Positions 34,542 through 45,910 of a stretch of DNA of 64,000 bases are shown here, one piece after another; position 1 is the first letter of the stretch, and every line of letters starts with the position of its first letter. The translations under genes and the position numbers were made by a program. The DNA is from Diatrype stigma (Eukaryota; Ascomycota; Sordariomycetes; Xylariales; Diatrypaceae): NCBI GenBank assembly GCA_022225965.2, contig JAKJXP020000034.1, forward strand, positions 124,001-188,000, written 5' to 3'. The notes below the pieces were generated by a model. That model had not been told where the DNA came from, searched no databases, and saw only the letters and a program-made list of their open reading frames with translations.

Positions 34542-35418
34542 AAAATAAAGAAATAATAAATACGTTACTAAAATTTGATAACGAAAAGGGATAACCGAAT
34601 AATTCGGATATGTAATTTGGATTTTCGTTGTCGTCGTTTATAAAGTATATAATTATGAATTATAAAAATGTTTGGACAAAATAAAGAAAGTTTCGTTCGT
34701 TAAGAAATTTAAAAAATTAAGGTTTTGCCATAAAGCGAATTCTTAGGTTATATCTTTGTTTTTTATTTATATTATCGTTTAATAAATTTATCGTAACTTG
34801 TTATTATTTTATCCGTTGCCTTGGTAACGAATAAAAATAAAAATAAAGCGAATAAATTCGTATTTTCGTTTTATTGCTTTTAAATAAAATAATTTCGGTA
34901 AGTTCCTTAATTCCGACGTTATTATTTAAAATAAAAAAGTAATAATAATAATATGATATATATTTAATGGATTTTATAATAAGATTTTGATTTAAATGGG
35001 ATAATTCATTATTATCGTACGAATAGGATTTTTAAAATAAGTACGAATAAAGTACGGATAACGGCGTTTCTAATAAATATAATATATATTCGTAAAATGC
35101 CGTATATTATTTGATTTTTAATTAAGTTGCATTAAGAATTCCTCGTTTATAGCAAAAAACGCAGCAAGTCGGTTTATTAACGTTTATGTAATGTAAATAA
35201 ATTTTAAATAAATAAGTAAGTTTGTAATAAGGAATTCCTTATAAGCTTTATCGGGTTCATAACTTATTAAATATAAACGTAAGTTATGAGGTATATTGTA
35301 TTAGGTTATTTAATATAATAGGAATATGCTTTATAGGCAGATGAGGGCATTCCATATATATAGCCACAGGTGTGGGTCGTCCCTAGCCACCTGGATTTCC
35401 AGCTACCGTATTCCAACA
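34542..35418 (-). mobile_element. 5' part of a RIP-mutated Copia element
   Basis: Very AT-rich sequence whose outer 154 bp (35265-35418) are an LTR matching the one at 61418-61571 in opposite orientation. On the minus strand the order is LTR, then AGTTATGAACCCG (the half-tRNA-Met primer site with one RIP-type change), then about 720 bp of degraded internal sequence. The internal part stops abruptly at the 403-bp element. It has no pol domains because those are in the other fragment at 55404-61571. Confidence 0.8.
35265..35418 (-). repeat. 5' LTR of the split Copia element
   Basis: A 154-bp LTR starting TGTTGGAATACGG on the minus strand, the same start as Ty1/copia LTRs, and ending TTTAATA, a RIP form of TTTAACA. 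Outside flank in element orientation is AGTGA. Confidence 0.85.
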
Positions 35419-36213
35419 TCACTTATCCGACAGAATGTCTCCGCATTTTAAACCCGGCGCAACGACGCAGATGACCGGCGTTGCACTTACGATACTACGG
35501 ACTACAGAGTCACCCTGAAGCCAAACTAGACACCAAACTATGGCTTATCTATCTCCCAACCAGTCCAATACTTGTGCGGGACATGTTCCGGGACCTGCAG
35601 CTGTTAGCCGCCTCATCCACTCAAATGTTAGTCTGCATAAGTTAAGTAAGAGATAACAATGGTTGAGAAGAGTTAGGGGCGAAGGCACAAGATTACGATC
35701 AAATCCGAAATCCAAAGAAATACTAATTAACGATTCGACTTAATTCCCAGCTACATGTATTACATCGCAAACGACCGGCCATTAGTAACGACTTCCGCCT
35801 TGCAAGCTAATATCCACTTCAACTCCAGGCTATCCCGTTTTCAGGTCGTATTTCTGCTGGTGCGATTGTACACTTAAGGCTATTCACTATATCGTTATGC
35901 AACATGTTGAGATGTGCTTTTGTGCGTGGATGGTCACAGTTTAATAGCTATGACACAACTACCCTGGGAAACAGTCAGCACTGTGACAAATTGTAGAGGA
36001 ATTCGTATCAGTTTCATCACCATGACCGTATAATACGAACCTAGCAACATACACCAAACAATGGTCTTTATCGACTTATATTCATCGATCTTGAACGCTA
36101 TTCCAACAGCTGACACTGGCATACTCGAGTCCAATGATCTAGGTTCGGAGGAAGAGGAGATGTTGTTCCAGCTGGTGTGCCGACCAGAAGACGAGTGCGT
36201 TTTAAGGATGTGT
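35419..36213. other. No gene recognised (0.8 kb)
   Basis: A minus-strand frame runs through part of this stretch, but it depends on transposon sequence at 36292 and above for its start and shows no domain. Confidence 0.4.
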
Positions 36214-36291
36214 CTAACGAGCACAATCCGTGAACAGATTGTCAACCTGAATATTACATAGCTCACATAGTCTGTATGACAACATCCCAAG

Positions 36292-36782
36292 CAGGGTGTC
36301 AAGCAACGCAATCCACTGCAACCAGCACCCTGGATTTGGTGGATTGAAGTTGCGCAACTGCAACCAAATTGCAGCGGCGTTGCACTGGTTGCAGTAACCA
36401 AATCGGGTTAAAGTGAGGGCATATACAATGGTCGTAAAGCGGAGTTTTGGCGTTTATCTGGCGTATCCGAAGCCCATTATTAGCAGCCCTGCCTAATGGA
36501 AGGTTCCGACCCATACCTGGCAACCCCCCTCCTGGCAATCCCCCCCCGCCTAGCCTTCACTTTGACCCCTACTAGCCCCTATAATCCTTGATGTGGCGGT
36601 GTATACTAGCCACAATTACCAGCCACTGCAACCTGCCACCAGTTGCGCAACCAGGTGAAGTTATCGTGAATTGCGTTGCAGGTTGCGCAATCTGGAAAAA
36701 TCCCAAATGGATGGATTGCAAAAACTGGTGTCCACCACATGGTGGACATCATGTTGCACAGGTTGCGTTGCTTGACACCCTG
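36292..36782 (-). mobile_element. Intact TIR DNA transposon (MITE-like, 491 bp)
   Basis: The ends are inverted repeats: CAGGGTGTCAAGCAACGCAA at 36292 and its reverse complement ending at 36782. Inside are many GTTGCA/TGCAAC motifs, a typical subterminal-repeat pattern. There is no transposase. Its GC content is normal, in contrast with the RIP-mutated relative at 4366-5007. Extending the termini by six imperfect bases leaves ATGT on both sides, a possible short target duplication, but this is uncertain. Confidence 0.8.
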
Positions 36783-36874
36783 GTTAGGACATCACAGTCG
36801 CGGACTCGAAGCTCAGCTGGTGCAGCAACAGCCACGGCTGATAGAGCTGCGGCGAGGAGGAAAATAAACTGCAT
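36783..36874 (-). pseudogene. Signal-peptide end of a small secreted protein gene cut by the transposon
   Basis: On the minus strand an ATG at 36874 begins MQFIFLLAAALSAVAVAAPA, a textbook fungal signal peptide, followed by ELRVRDCDVL. The reading frame then enters the transposon end at 36782 and stops 11 codons later. Beyond the transposon (36291 downwards) a frame of 25 codons with three cysteines is open to a stop at 36214-36216. It could be the displaced C-terminus of a cysteine-containing, effector-like protein of about 50-60 residues. The join is inference because the exact target duplication is unclear. Confidence 0.5.
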
Positions 36875-38746
36875 GGTGTTTGTTTCTTGGTAGTAACGTT
36901 TTGTTTCGTCGGGGTATAGGGCTGTGCAACTGGTGGTTCAAGCTCTGGTCGGCTGTAGAAACTGCTAACTATACTCAGAAGTATTACCCTCGTCGTGTGG
37001 AATAACCGTGACTTATATAGACACAAGAGTTTCACAGACCCCTCTAAGTCCATTGTGACCATATTCTATGTGCTAGATACAGCACCCTGGAACAATACCT
37101 GGGCTCCGAGTCCTCGATCTATGTATCTAAGTCCCATATTCGTGCTGTTATTGGGAGTTCGAGACTTCGCCATTTTGGAAGCAAGGTTGATAGGGGATAG
37201 GGGCTGCTGCGAGGCTTATTTTCAGGGTGCCTTAGGAGCGGAGCAATCGTACACCTTTGATATCGTGGAGACGCCTTCGCTTTTACGTAAATTTAATACT
37301 AGTTGAAGTGCATGATTATATTTGGAAGCTTTTGGCAAAAAACACCGTCTGATTGACATAGCTCTAACTCTGGTAGGCAGTAGGGAAGCGAGCCGCATGG
37401 TGGTAAAACGGATATAGTGGCATGTCTAAGATAGCTGGCGGTAACCGTACGTGACCAATTGCTTGGGACACTTTATTCCTGCGCCCACATGGTTGATCCG
37501 GGGTGAAAGCCACTTAATGTCGATCACCGTATCAGATAATCAAGCTTTCACCTAGCCCCTATATCGCAACATTTCGACCCATAATAATACGGTAGTAATC
37601 TTGTGGATAAGATAAGGGGCTAGGGGGCCACGGGTTAGACTATAGGGGCAAGTTTTTATCATCAGTATTTGTATTTAAGTAGCTGGCTCTCTGTCGTTGT
37701 AGCAGTCAATTTCTTTCTTTCTTTCCCTAAATTAATAACATAGTACGTTGATTCTCAGCAAACAGCAGAATGCGCCGTTCTCCTGCCAACGCCCACATAC
37801 ATAAAGTGGCCTACAGAGAAAGGGCTTCACGATTGTCCGATAACCGTGGGCAATGGCATTTGTAGGTGCCGGGCCAACAGGGTTAGAGAGTCTCACAACG
37901 TGAACTAAGGTAAGTAAATTAGGAGACAATTGTTGGGTTCTATTTTGACATATGCGGCTACGCGCTATCCTGTAGGTATATAGGATAGCCTCATAACTGC
38001 AGTCGTAGATGACATTGATGCCAAAACAGCGCGTGCATCAAACCGCATCAAACCGCATCAAAACGTTTTAAGTGTTGCTTGACTCGGTAGGTGTAGCGTC
38101 AAACGACCATAAAGACTTCACCATGGCAATCAGTTCTCCGGCTCCATGCTACAAACCACATACGTAAGGTTTATATAAATACACACATGTAGTACACCCA
38201 TGTGCTCATGACTAGATACCGTCAGCAGTTAACTACCTTTTCCTGATATACCGTGATGCACTTGACTAAGTCTATATACTAATAATCGTAAAGTTGAACG
38301 TGTTCAGCCTGGCGATAGGTCTCACCAGATTCACTCCTTACGTTGTCCGGCAAGGTAGCCAACTGCGTTGATAGGTCTGCTTCTTCATCAGCAAGACATC
38401 TATTTGCCAGGGAACCGATTCATTTCCGGTGAATACACATATACAGTACGGCTGAGCGTCCCCCACTAGGGAAATCTGTACGGTTGACTAGTTCGGCTGG
38501 TTGCTCAGCACTATTTATCCATCGCACCAACCACCCTATCCCTACTTCCAATCTTTATCTTTTCCACTATCTTTATTCCCTTGCCAATTCACTCCCTCGC
38601 CTTCGTTATCTGCCGACCTTCCCGATTTTCTCAACACTTCCTCCTCGACCTCTTCGCCCAAACCATCCCGGCTACGATACTTTTCTTCGAGATTCTCTTG
38701 TTTCCTCTATCAATCGATTGGCATCAGTATTGTTCCGGCTGCCGAA
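36875..38746. other. No gene recognised (1.9 kb)
   Basis: No coding sequence is supported. A short CATCAAACCG repeat occurs near 38036-38060. The last 300 bp are pyrimidine-rich (CTTTATTCCC, TTCCTCCTCG), as in many fungal promoters and leaders, and precede the HMG-box gene. Confidence 0.5.
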
Positions 38747-39739
38747 ATGGAAGTAAATCACGGTCTTAACAATGACCCCGAGATCAATGAGGTCTTGGGC
38801 ACTTGGAGATCACTGGAGGTCCAGCTGAATGAATTCAATCAAATAACCTCGATCCCAGTCAATCGATTCGCCAAGTGGAATACCTTTACCAGAGACGCGG
38901 GAAAGGTTCTCATGGGGTAAGACTAATCCTTTTATCCAAGTTCTTCCGCGATGTTCTGTACTTGTGTCTGCTGATAATCAGACACCACATCCTGTTTTTA
39001 TCTCAATGAATACGATCCAAAACATCATGAACTTCGTTGCCCTGCATCACTAGCCGCACCCATCACACCGCCACGTTAGGAAACTGGCCCATATAGATGA
39101 AGTTCTCATTTCACTAACTTCTCATTCTACATCAGGAATGCCATCCAAAAAGATGACGTGGTGTATGCTAGTGAAACTGGCATTCAAGATCGGATCTACC
39201 TGGGCTCTCGGCAGGAATTAGAGTTGCTTGGGTTCCGAGTTTTCGCTGTAGCCTCCCAGGAATTGCTGGTAATGACCACCCAGCACGCACCAGTTGCTCA
39301 TGCCAACATCCCGGCCCCTCCGGCAATGCCGAACAATTCATCCCGTGCTAGCGAGAATGTTTATGGTAATAATATGGGCCACTATAATGGCGTTACCATC
39401 ACTGCTACTCGGGGTTAGGTACCCCCCAGTAGCGGTGCGTCCGGTCGCGCCATGACTACTCATGAGACTACTCATGAGGAGGGATCCCACGATGGAATCG
39501 AGACCCATGCAGTCCCGGCCATCCCCGTTGATGATGCAAATAGGACCAGCAAGACTACAAAAACAGCATCCAAGTCGAATGCTGGGAAAAGTACCACGAA
39601 AACTGCCAAGAGTAAAACAAAGGAACCAGAATGCGGGATTCGTCGTCCAAAGAATTCATATCTGATTTATCGAGTCGACGTTGAGCCGCGTCTTTGCAGA
39701 GAATTTCCCAACCTATCTTTTGTGCAGAAATGTGAGGAA

Positions 39740-39779
<40 letters not shown>

Positions 39780-40546
39780 NNNNNNNNNNAAACCCCCCCC
39801 CCCCCCCCCCCCCCCTTCTACTATCGGGATGGCTTGGATTCAATTCGCTAGGTCTGCCTGCCAATTCACAACTAAATTATTCGCCTGCATGTACCTGATC
39901 TCATGCCATAATATCTTGTCTTCATTTCAATCTACAATGTCGATTCAGTGTTAACTCTTCACTTATAGCCAAGGTCGCAGGTCGTAGATGGAGAGCTTTA
40001 CCTCAGGCGCAGAAGGACGAGTACAAGATGAGAGCTGCTGAGGAGAAACGCGTTTTCGACATCCTTCACCCAAACTACAAATACAGTCCTCGACAATCCT
40101 CACAAATCCGGGAGCGAGGAGGCAGCAAGAAAGCGGCTTCGGTCAAGAAATCACAACCCGTCACCACTGGAAAGCAATTGACGAGAGTGGACAGTGGAAA
40201 GGATACTGTGGAGACTGGGGGTCCCACCAATATCTCTACGAAGTCAAGCGGTGATCACGATCGTCATGAGGATCATCCAGCTGGACATCTCCATGATGGA
40301 CAGCTACCTGAGAGACAGCTCGCCCTTCCAGGAGACATCCTTGTCGGACAGGTCTACGACGCTCAGCTCCCTGGTGGTCAGCTTCATGATGGGGAGATAT
40401 ATGACGGGCAGGTCTATGAAGAGCAAGTTGCAAACATTGATTTCTCTGCCGGTATCACAAACTTTCAAGAGCTCTTCGAACAAGAACACCAGAAAGGAAA
40501 TCAGCCAGCCAACCAGTACAGCCTGTCTTCCTGGGATTTGTTATAG
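38747..40546 (+). CDS. MATA-type HMG-box protein, MAT1-2-1-like, with gap and frameshift
   Basis: Exons are 38747-38916, 39136 to about 39731, and 39969-40546. The N-terminal part has the layout of MAT1-2-1 proteins (WRSLEVQLNEFNQITSIPV; later LELLGFRVFAVASQELLVM). The HMG box begins RRPKNSYLIYR, continues as REFPNLSFVQK, and after the intron as KVAGRRWRAL, EYKMRAAEEKR and HPNYKYSPRQSSQIRER. The intron splits a Ser codon in phase 1, exactly the conserved intron position of MAT1-2-1 HMG boxes. Two problems exist: the frame meets TAG at 39416-39418 beside a GGGG run, and the downstream frame resumes with a one-base shift; the intron also holds an assembly gap. A paralogous MATA-HMG regulator is the alternative, since none of the usual MAT neighbours (APN2, SLA2) is in the window. 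As MAT1-2-1 it would be a DNA-binding regulator of mating identity. Confidence 0.65.
39741..39815. other. Assembly gap flanked by poly-G and poly-C
   Basis: 39 G (39741-39779), ten N (39780-39789), AAA, then 23 C (39793-39815), all inside the HMG-box intron. G on the left and C on the right is what two-colour sequencers produce when reads run off into dark cycles from both sides, so the homopolymers are probably artefacts. Confidence 0.9.
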
Positions 40547-41645
40547 TGGGACGATGAGAAGGAACTTCGATGTGTCCTCGGAAACAGGCAACATGTTTGT
40601 TAAGGTATCTTGGTGGTGTTCAACATTTTAGTCATCCTTGATGTCCGATGGAGAGGGAGAGGCCTCTGGGAACGGAAGATATATCTGATAATGGTCATTC
40701 CAGTCGATCTCTTGAAAAGAGCCTCCTTTCACGCTTCTCCCTTTTAAAGCTGTACCCAGTTCCAAAAGTACACCTAAAGTACGGAGGTCGCAGCCATAGC
40801 TGCTGATAACACGCACATATCTGGGTTGTGCGAATAACAAATGGCATACAAAGGGTATTATATTAAGGCTTGGCGCTTTCGGTGAGTTCAAGCCATTACA
40901 GAGTAGGGGCTTACACGTAGTCAACGGCAACATGCAAATCATCGGCTCCGATTCAAGCCATTCCCAAGCGATACTGAGAAATCTAGCTAGACTTCCGTAA
41001 ATGATGATTAATACATGTTCATGCTCTCCGAATTCATTACGTACTTGGAAGACAATGCCGCTCGAAGCCGGATCCGCTCGGGTTTAACTCGTCACTTACC
41101 CCTGACAATCCTGGCTCTCCAGGCTTGGCACCCCGCGACTTACCCGTCTTCGTCGCTTCTCCTCCCACGGCCCTCCCGAAAATGACCCGATGATGTCCAG
41201 ACCCCGGAAAGTACCCAGACTACCTCATAGTCGCCCCAACGACCGATCGGCTAGTAGCTCCGACCGGCACTGCACACTTTGCCGAAGGTGGGGAAGGGAG
41301 GGGGAGGGAGTTCGTCCGGTTCTGTCCTTGCTTGTAACTATGTACCGTTCATGACTTCCGAACAGCCCTGCGTCCAGTCCACCTAGAAACCAAGACATAC
41401 GGCATCACAAGTTACTGGGCCAAACTTAGTCCTTGCCTTCAGTTCAAGTCGTGAAATCGGCTTGTCGTCTGGTGGGTCTCCGCAGCTTCCCCCCTTTACG
41501 ACCCACAAATAAACAGGGGTGGCTCGCGGATAAGTATAACTATAGTATATTGTCCCTCCTGTCCACCCAGGGCGCTGGGTTACTTGACTGGTGTTAAAAA
41601 AACACCGGGTCTCTTACAAGAGAGCACCCTGAGAGACCCCCGAAG
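40547..41645. other. Intergenic, promoter region of the GH3 gene (1.1 kb)
   Basis: No gene is supported. The part nearest the GH3 start is GC-rich and includes CCCCTTTACG- and GGGGTGG-type motifs that could bind carbon-catabolite regulators, but no site can be assigned with confidence. Confidence 0.4.
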
Positions 41646-44154
41646 ATGCTGAGCGTGATAAATGTTCTTCGAGCGCTTGTAGGGCTTGCAGTAGTCTGTG
41701 CTGCTCAGACGACTGGCAAGCCCCCAGCGAACGAATCCGACTCTCAGTTTTACGGGCAAAGTCCTCCGGTCTATCCATGCCGTACGCCATATCCCCGCTC
41801 TGTAATATACCATCAGGACTAACGATGGGCTAGCTGTCGCGAATGGAAGTAGCAGTGAACCTTGGACGCATGCGTTTGAACGTGCGAAAGACCTCGTGTC
41901 CCAGATGACCGTCGAGGAAGTCGTCAACATGACGAATGGCTTTCCCGGCGCGTGCATCGGGAACACTGGGTCCGTCCCGCGTCTCGGTATTCCGCCGCTC
42001 TGCCTAGCCGACGGTCCCAGCGGCGTCCGTGGCCAGGAGTTCGCCTCGGCGTTTCCCGCCGGCATTCACATAGCTGCTACGTTCGACCGCACCATGTGGT
42101 ATGAGTACGGCCGCGCACTTGGGTCCGAGTTCCGCGGTCTCGGTGTGAACGTCGCTCTCGGCCCTGTTGCCGGGCCTCTTGGCCGCATCGCCGTCGGCAG
42201 TCGCAACTGGGAGGGCCTGAGCAACGATCCATACCTTGCCGATGCCGGAATGGCGGGCATTGTGAGGGGGATCCAGGACTCGGGCGCCATGGCGTCCATC
42301 AAGCACTGGCTGCTGAATGAGCAGGACTTCCGCCGCAACCCGAGCGAGATGGGCGAATCGCTGAGCTCTAATCTGGACGATCGCACGCTGCACGAACTCT
42401 ACGCGTTCCCCTTCATGGGCGCGATCCGAGACGGCGCTAGTAGCGTCATGTGCTCGTATAATCGCGTGAACAACTCATATGCCTGCCAGAACTCCAAGCT
42501 GCTGAATGGAGTGCTCAAGACCGATCTTGGCTTCGAGGGCTTCGTCGTGAGCGATTGGGGCGCCGGCCACACGGGAATCGCGTCTGCGAATGCCGGACTG
42601 GACTTGATTATGCCCGACGAAGGATTTTGGGGACCCAGGCTAGTAGAGGCGGTCAACAACGGGAGTGTAGCGCTGGAACGGGTCAGAGACATGGCCAGTC
42701 GGATTTTGGCACCCTGGTTCCGCCTGGGTCAGGATAAAGACTATCCTCGAGTGGCCATCCAGAAGAGCAGTCTAGATACGAGCGAGCCTGTCGATGTGCA
42801 AAATGGACATGGAAAATTAATACGAAAAATGGGCGCTGCTGGACACGTGTTGGTGAAAAACAACGGCGCCTTACCGTTCCGCAAGCCAAAATTCCTTTCC
42901 ATCTTTGGCTACGACGCGGATGTTCCCAGTGACCCCTGGCACAGCTATAACGTGTTCGGCGCCTATAAACCTGTCGGCCTCGTGCCGGAGGACGACGTCT
43001 ATGCGTCCCCCAAGCTTCAGAACCTTAACGGAACTCTCATCACAGCCGGGGGTTCGGGCAGCACTACGCCGCCATACGTGATCAGCCCCTTCCAGGCCTT
43101 GCAGACAAGGATCGCGGATGATGGAGGCGTGATCCGATGGGACTTTTATAGCGTCAACCCAACCCCTTGGTACCGAAGCGATGCTTGCCTAGTCTTCATC
43201 AACAGTTACCCTGACGAGGGTTTCGATCGTATAGGCTTACGGGATGAACTCAGCGATCAGCTTGTGGATAACGTTGCCTCTAATTGCAGCAATACTATCG
43301 TCGTTATACACTCCGCCGGTATGTTTTGGGTTTCTCGTCTTCGAGCGTATTTCGCGCAACGGTGTTCACAGGACCTTCTTATACCATTTTACGTGCGTCG
43401 TTAACCAGAGTAAACAGGCATTCGGCTGGTCGACCCTTGGGTTAATCATCCCAACGTTACAGCTATCATCTTCGCTGGTTTACCCGGACAGGAAACCGGA
43501 CGAGCCCTAGTCGACATTCTATACGGTGACGTCAACCCAAGCGGCAGGCTACCCTACACTGTGGCGCTCAAGGAGTCTGACTATGGACACCTCCTCAACT
43601 ACACGCGGGACACTAGCTGGTTTCCGCAAGACAATTTCACCGAGGGTCTCTTCATCGACTACCGGGCCTTCGACCGCGACGAGATCGAGCCACGCTATGC
43701 GTTCGGCTTCGGCCTGTCCTACACGACCTTCGAGTACGCCAAGCTCAGCCTGCACCCTTTCAGCACGGTGTCACCCGGCGGACTTCCCGACCCCGAGATC
43801 CGCATCATCCAGGGCGGCCATCCGCAGATTTGGGACACGGTTTACACGGCCACGTTCGAGATTCGGAACACAGGCGACGTCTACGGCGCCGAGGTGGCGC
43901 AGCTGTACCTCGGCATCCCCGTGGAGGGCACGCCTGCGCGCCAGTTGCGGGGTTTCGAGAAGGTGCCACTGCAGCCGGGAGAGGGAAAGACAGTTACTAT
44001 CGCTTTGACGCGACGGGACTTGAGCTTCTGGGACGTTGAAGCTCAGCAGTGGAGGATCCCCGAAGGTGTTTTTAACGTTTACGTCGGCGCTAGCAGTCGG
44101 GACCTGAGGTTGAATGGGACTTTCAGGATAGGGGATGGGATCTCGGATCTTTGA
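41646..44154 (+). CDS. Secreted GH3 beta-glucosidase
   Basis: Three exons (41646-41781, 41834-43318, 43418-44154) give 785 residues. The protein starts MLSVINVLRALVGLAVVCAA, a signal peptide. Intron 1 has CTAAC nine bases before its acceptor and its removal joins YPC to PVANGSSSEPW. The N-terminal TIM barrel shows RAKDLVSQMTVEEVVNMTNG, LCLADGPSGVRG, FPAGIHIAATFDR, NVALGPVAGPLGR, GSRNWEGLSNDPYLA, KHWLLNEQDFRR and VMCSYNRVNNSYACQN. The nucleophile Asp lies in GFVVSDWGA (about residue 286). The alpha/beta sandwich domain (HVLVKNNGALPF ... IIFAGLPGQETGRALVDI) and the fibronectin-like C-terminal domain (RYAFGFGLSYTTFEY, LRGFEKVPLQPGE, YVGASSRDL) complete the usual fungal layout. It should hydrolyse cello-oligosaccharides or similar beta-glucosides outside the cell. 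The acid/base residue cannot be assigned with confidence by eye. Confidence 0.93.
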
Positions 44155-44643
44155 CGAAATATTATAATACATTTTGCGTTTTCGAATAGTACGTCCGTCT
44201 ATACGTGATCGCGTGCGCTCTCGTTAGCTCATAACGGGCGAGATGACGCGCAGAAATAAGTATATGAGGGTATCAAACCTTGACGCCCATTGCGAATATG
44301 CCAGCTCGACTTGTTGGCTTTATCGCTCAAGGGTAGCATTATGATATGGTCGCTGAGTATGTGGATGCGAGTCTCGAATACCATTACACATCCAATGGCG
44401 CAAAGAATGAAACAAACACAGGGTATTCTAATTTGAGAGCTATTACTAGTTCGAAGCCCTCAATCGTCTTCCATCATCGTCAAGTTGAGGTATTTACCTA
44501 TGCCATCCCAACCACCTTTCACCGTACCAGCCATTTTGAAATCCATAAACTCCCGCCCGCAATGCGATCTTTTGTTCGTGAAGTCCCGTTATGAGACTAG
44601 ATGTATTGTGTGCACATAGAGCATAGTGAACTGACCGAGGAGG
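44155..44643. other. Convergent intergenic region
   Basis: It lies between the 3' ends of the GH3 gene (plus) and the TMA17-like gene (minus). Nothing is recognised. Confidence 0.5.
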
Positions 44644-45300
44644 TCACAAGTGCATGCCGCCCTCTGCGTCGCCATCTTCGTCGTCAAGAGGCATGCGTTC
44701 GGTGAGCTGTCGCAATAGGTCCTCATCGGTCATGCCGTGTATCGTGCCAGTCTGGAAGGTACCGTCGCGCCAGGCCTCATGTTGCTGCTGCTGTTGCTGA
44801 GTCCCATTCCCCCCAAATGCCACATGTCCATTCACGCCGTTCGCCAGGTCGCCAGCTGGTGCTGTAGTAGCCGGAGCAGGAGTAGTGCCGTTAACTCTCG
44901 TCTCTTCCGCCACCGGCCCCGCCCCCGCGTCCGCCACGACGTCATCCTCCTTGCCCTGGAACTCGCGCCAGTCCAGACCCCGGCGCTCGACTTCAGCCCG
45001 TATCAGTGAGATGCGCTCCTGCATGCTCTGGATGACGGCCTCATTTTCGGCTATGGCATCGATGCAGTCCTGATCCGGTTGGCCGCCGCCGCCGCCGCCG
45101 CCCCCAATGGCGTTGCTGTCGCTATTTTCGATAGCTGAGGCGGTGCCCTCGGCATACGGCTTCAGCTCTGCATTGGAATAGTCGAGGTGGGCTATGGAGT
45201 TGCGCAACTCCAGCACCTTGAGGGCGAGGCTGCTCGCGGGCAGGCCTTCCAGCGCCTCGGTGAAGCGGGCGGGCGTTATAGGTTGCGCTTCGGATGACAT
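44644..45300 (-). CDS. tma17: Tma17/Adc17-like proteasome assembly chaperone
   Basis: A single exon of 218 residues. The N-terminal half matches the layout of yeast Tma17: ITPARFTEALEGLPASSLAL, then VLELRNSIAHLDYSNAELKP. A glycine run and CIDAIAENEAVIQSMQERI follow, then LIRAEVERRGLDW. This forms a long two-helix hairpin. In yeast Tma17 is a stress-induced chaperone that helps pair Rpt ATPase subunits of the 26S proteasome base in the cytosol. The C-terminal half is longer than in yeast, with Ala/Pro and Gln runs and an acidic end, and is probably disordered. The Gly run is coded by a GGC/GGT microsatellite and may vary in length. Identification rests on the shared motif pattern only. Confidence 0.65.
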   Translation of the reverse strand: MSSEAQPITPARFTEALEGLPASSLALKVLELRNSIAHLDYSNAELKPYAEGTASAIENSDSNAIGGGGGGGGQPDQDCIDAIAENEAVIQSMQERISLIRAEVERRGLDWREFQGKEDDVVADAGAGPVAEETRVNGTTPAPATTAPAGDLANGVNGHVAFGGNGTQQQQQQHEAWRDGTFQTGTIHGMTDEDLLRQLTERMPLDDEDGDAEGGMHL

Positions 45301-45688
45301 TGTTCTTTCTTGTCTACCTTCCTTTGGGCGCCCTGTTGTTCTAGTGTATGTTTTGTTTGAAATAGGCTAACTGAGTGTCAGAGAATACGGAATAAAAGAA
45401 TTAATGCTTAAGTAAGTATGTATGTAAATTTTGAGTTTCCTTGGGGATCACTGGCTTCTGGCTGGCTGGTTGGCGCAATGTAACAGCTGCCCTTGCCTTC
45501 CAAGGTTGCCTGTGTGTGTTTGTGACTGCCTGTCAGCCTGTGAAGAATGACGTGGGGTCAAGTTTCATGTGGGGCCCTCGAACCAGGGTGCATTAGCTGA
45601 AGGACTTGAAGCTTGGGCCACCCAATGCGGGAGAAGGCAAGGGGAGTTGGGGGAGGGGCCGTAGAGGGGTTGTATGTATGTTATTCAC
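45301..45688. promoter_or_regulatory. Upstream region of the TMA17-like gene
   Basis: It is the promoter side of the minus-strand gene. Polypurine and TGTG-rich sequence occurs; no specific site is assigned. Confidence 0.35.
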
Positions 45689-45910
45689 TACCGCCTATTT
45701 CGACCTGTGAGTTATGGGTCTATACGGGCCTTTTTCTGGGGAGTAAATCACCTAAGCTGTATACAGTTTAGGTAATTTGTCAAATTATATACAAACTCTA
45801 CAGGGGAAGTGTGAAATGAGTGTTCCGCTATATCCAAGAATAGTTAAATGATCTACTCCCCAGAAAGAGGCCCGTGTAGCCCCATAACTCACAGGTCGAA
45901 ATAGGCGGTA
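45689..45910. mobile_element. Tc1/mariner-type MITE (about 218 bp)
   Basis: Terminal inverted repeats of about 60 bp: CCGCCTATTTCGACCTGTGA at the left and its reverse complement at the right, with a few mismatches. The core 45691-45908 is bounded on each side by TA, the Tc1/mariner target duplication. The interior of about 100 bp is AT-rich and non-coding. It lies between the TMA17-like and M20 peptidase genes. Confidence 0.85.

Noticed and set aside
40628..40942. Minus-strand frame of 104 codons after the HMG-box gene
   Set aside because: No domain, no signal peptide, no intron logic. Likely chance.
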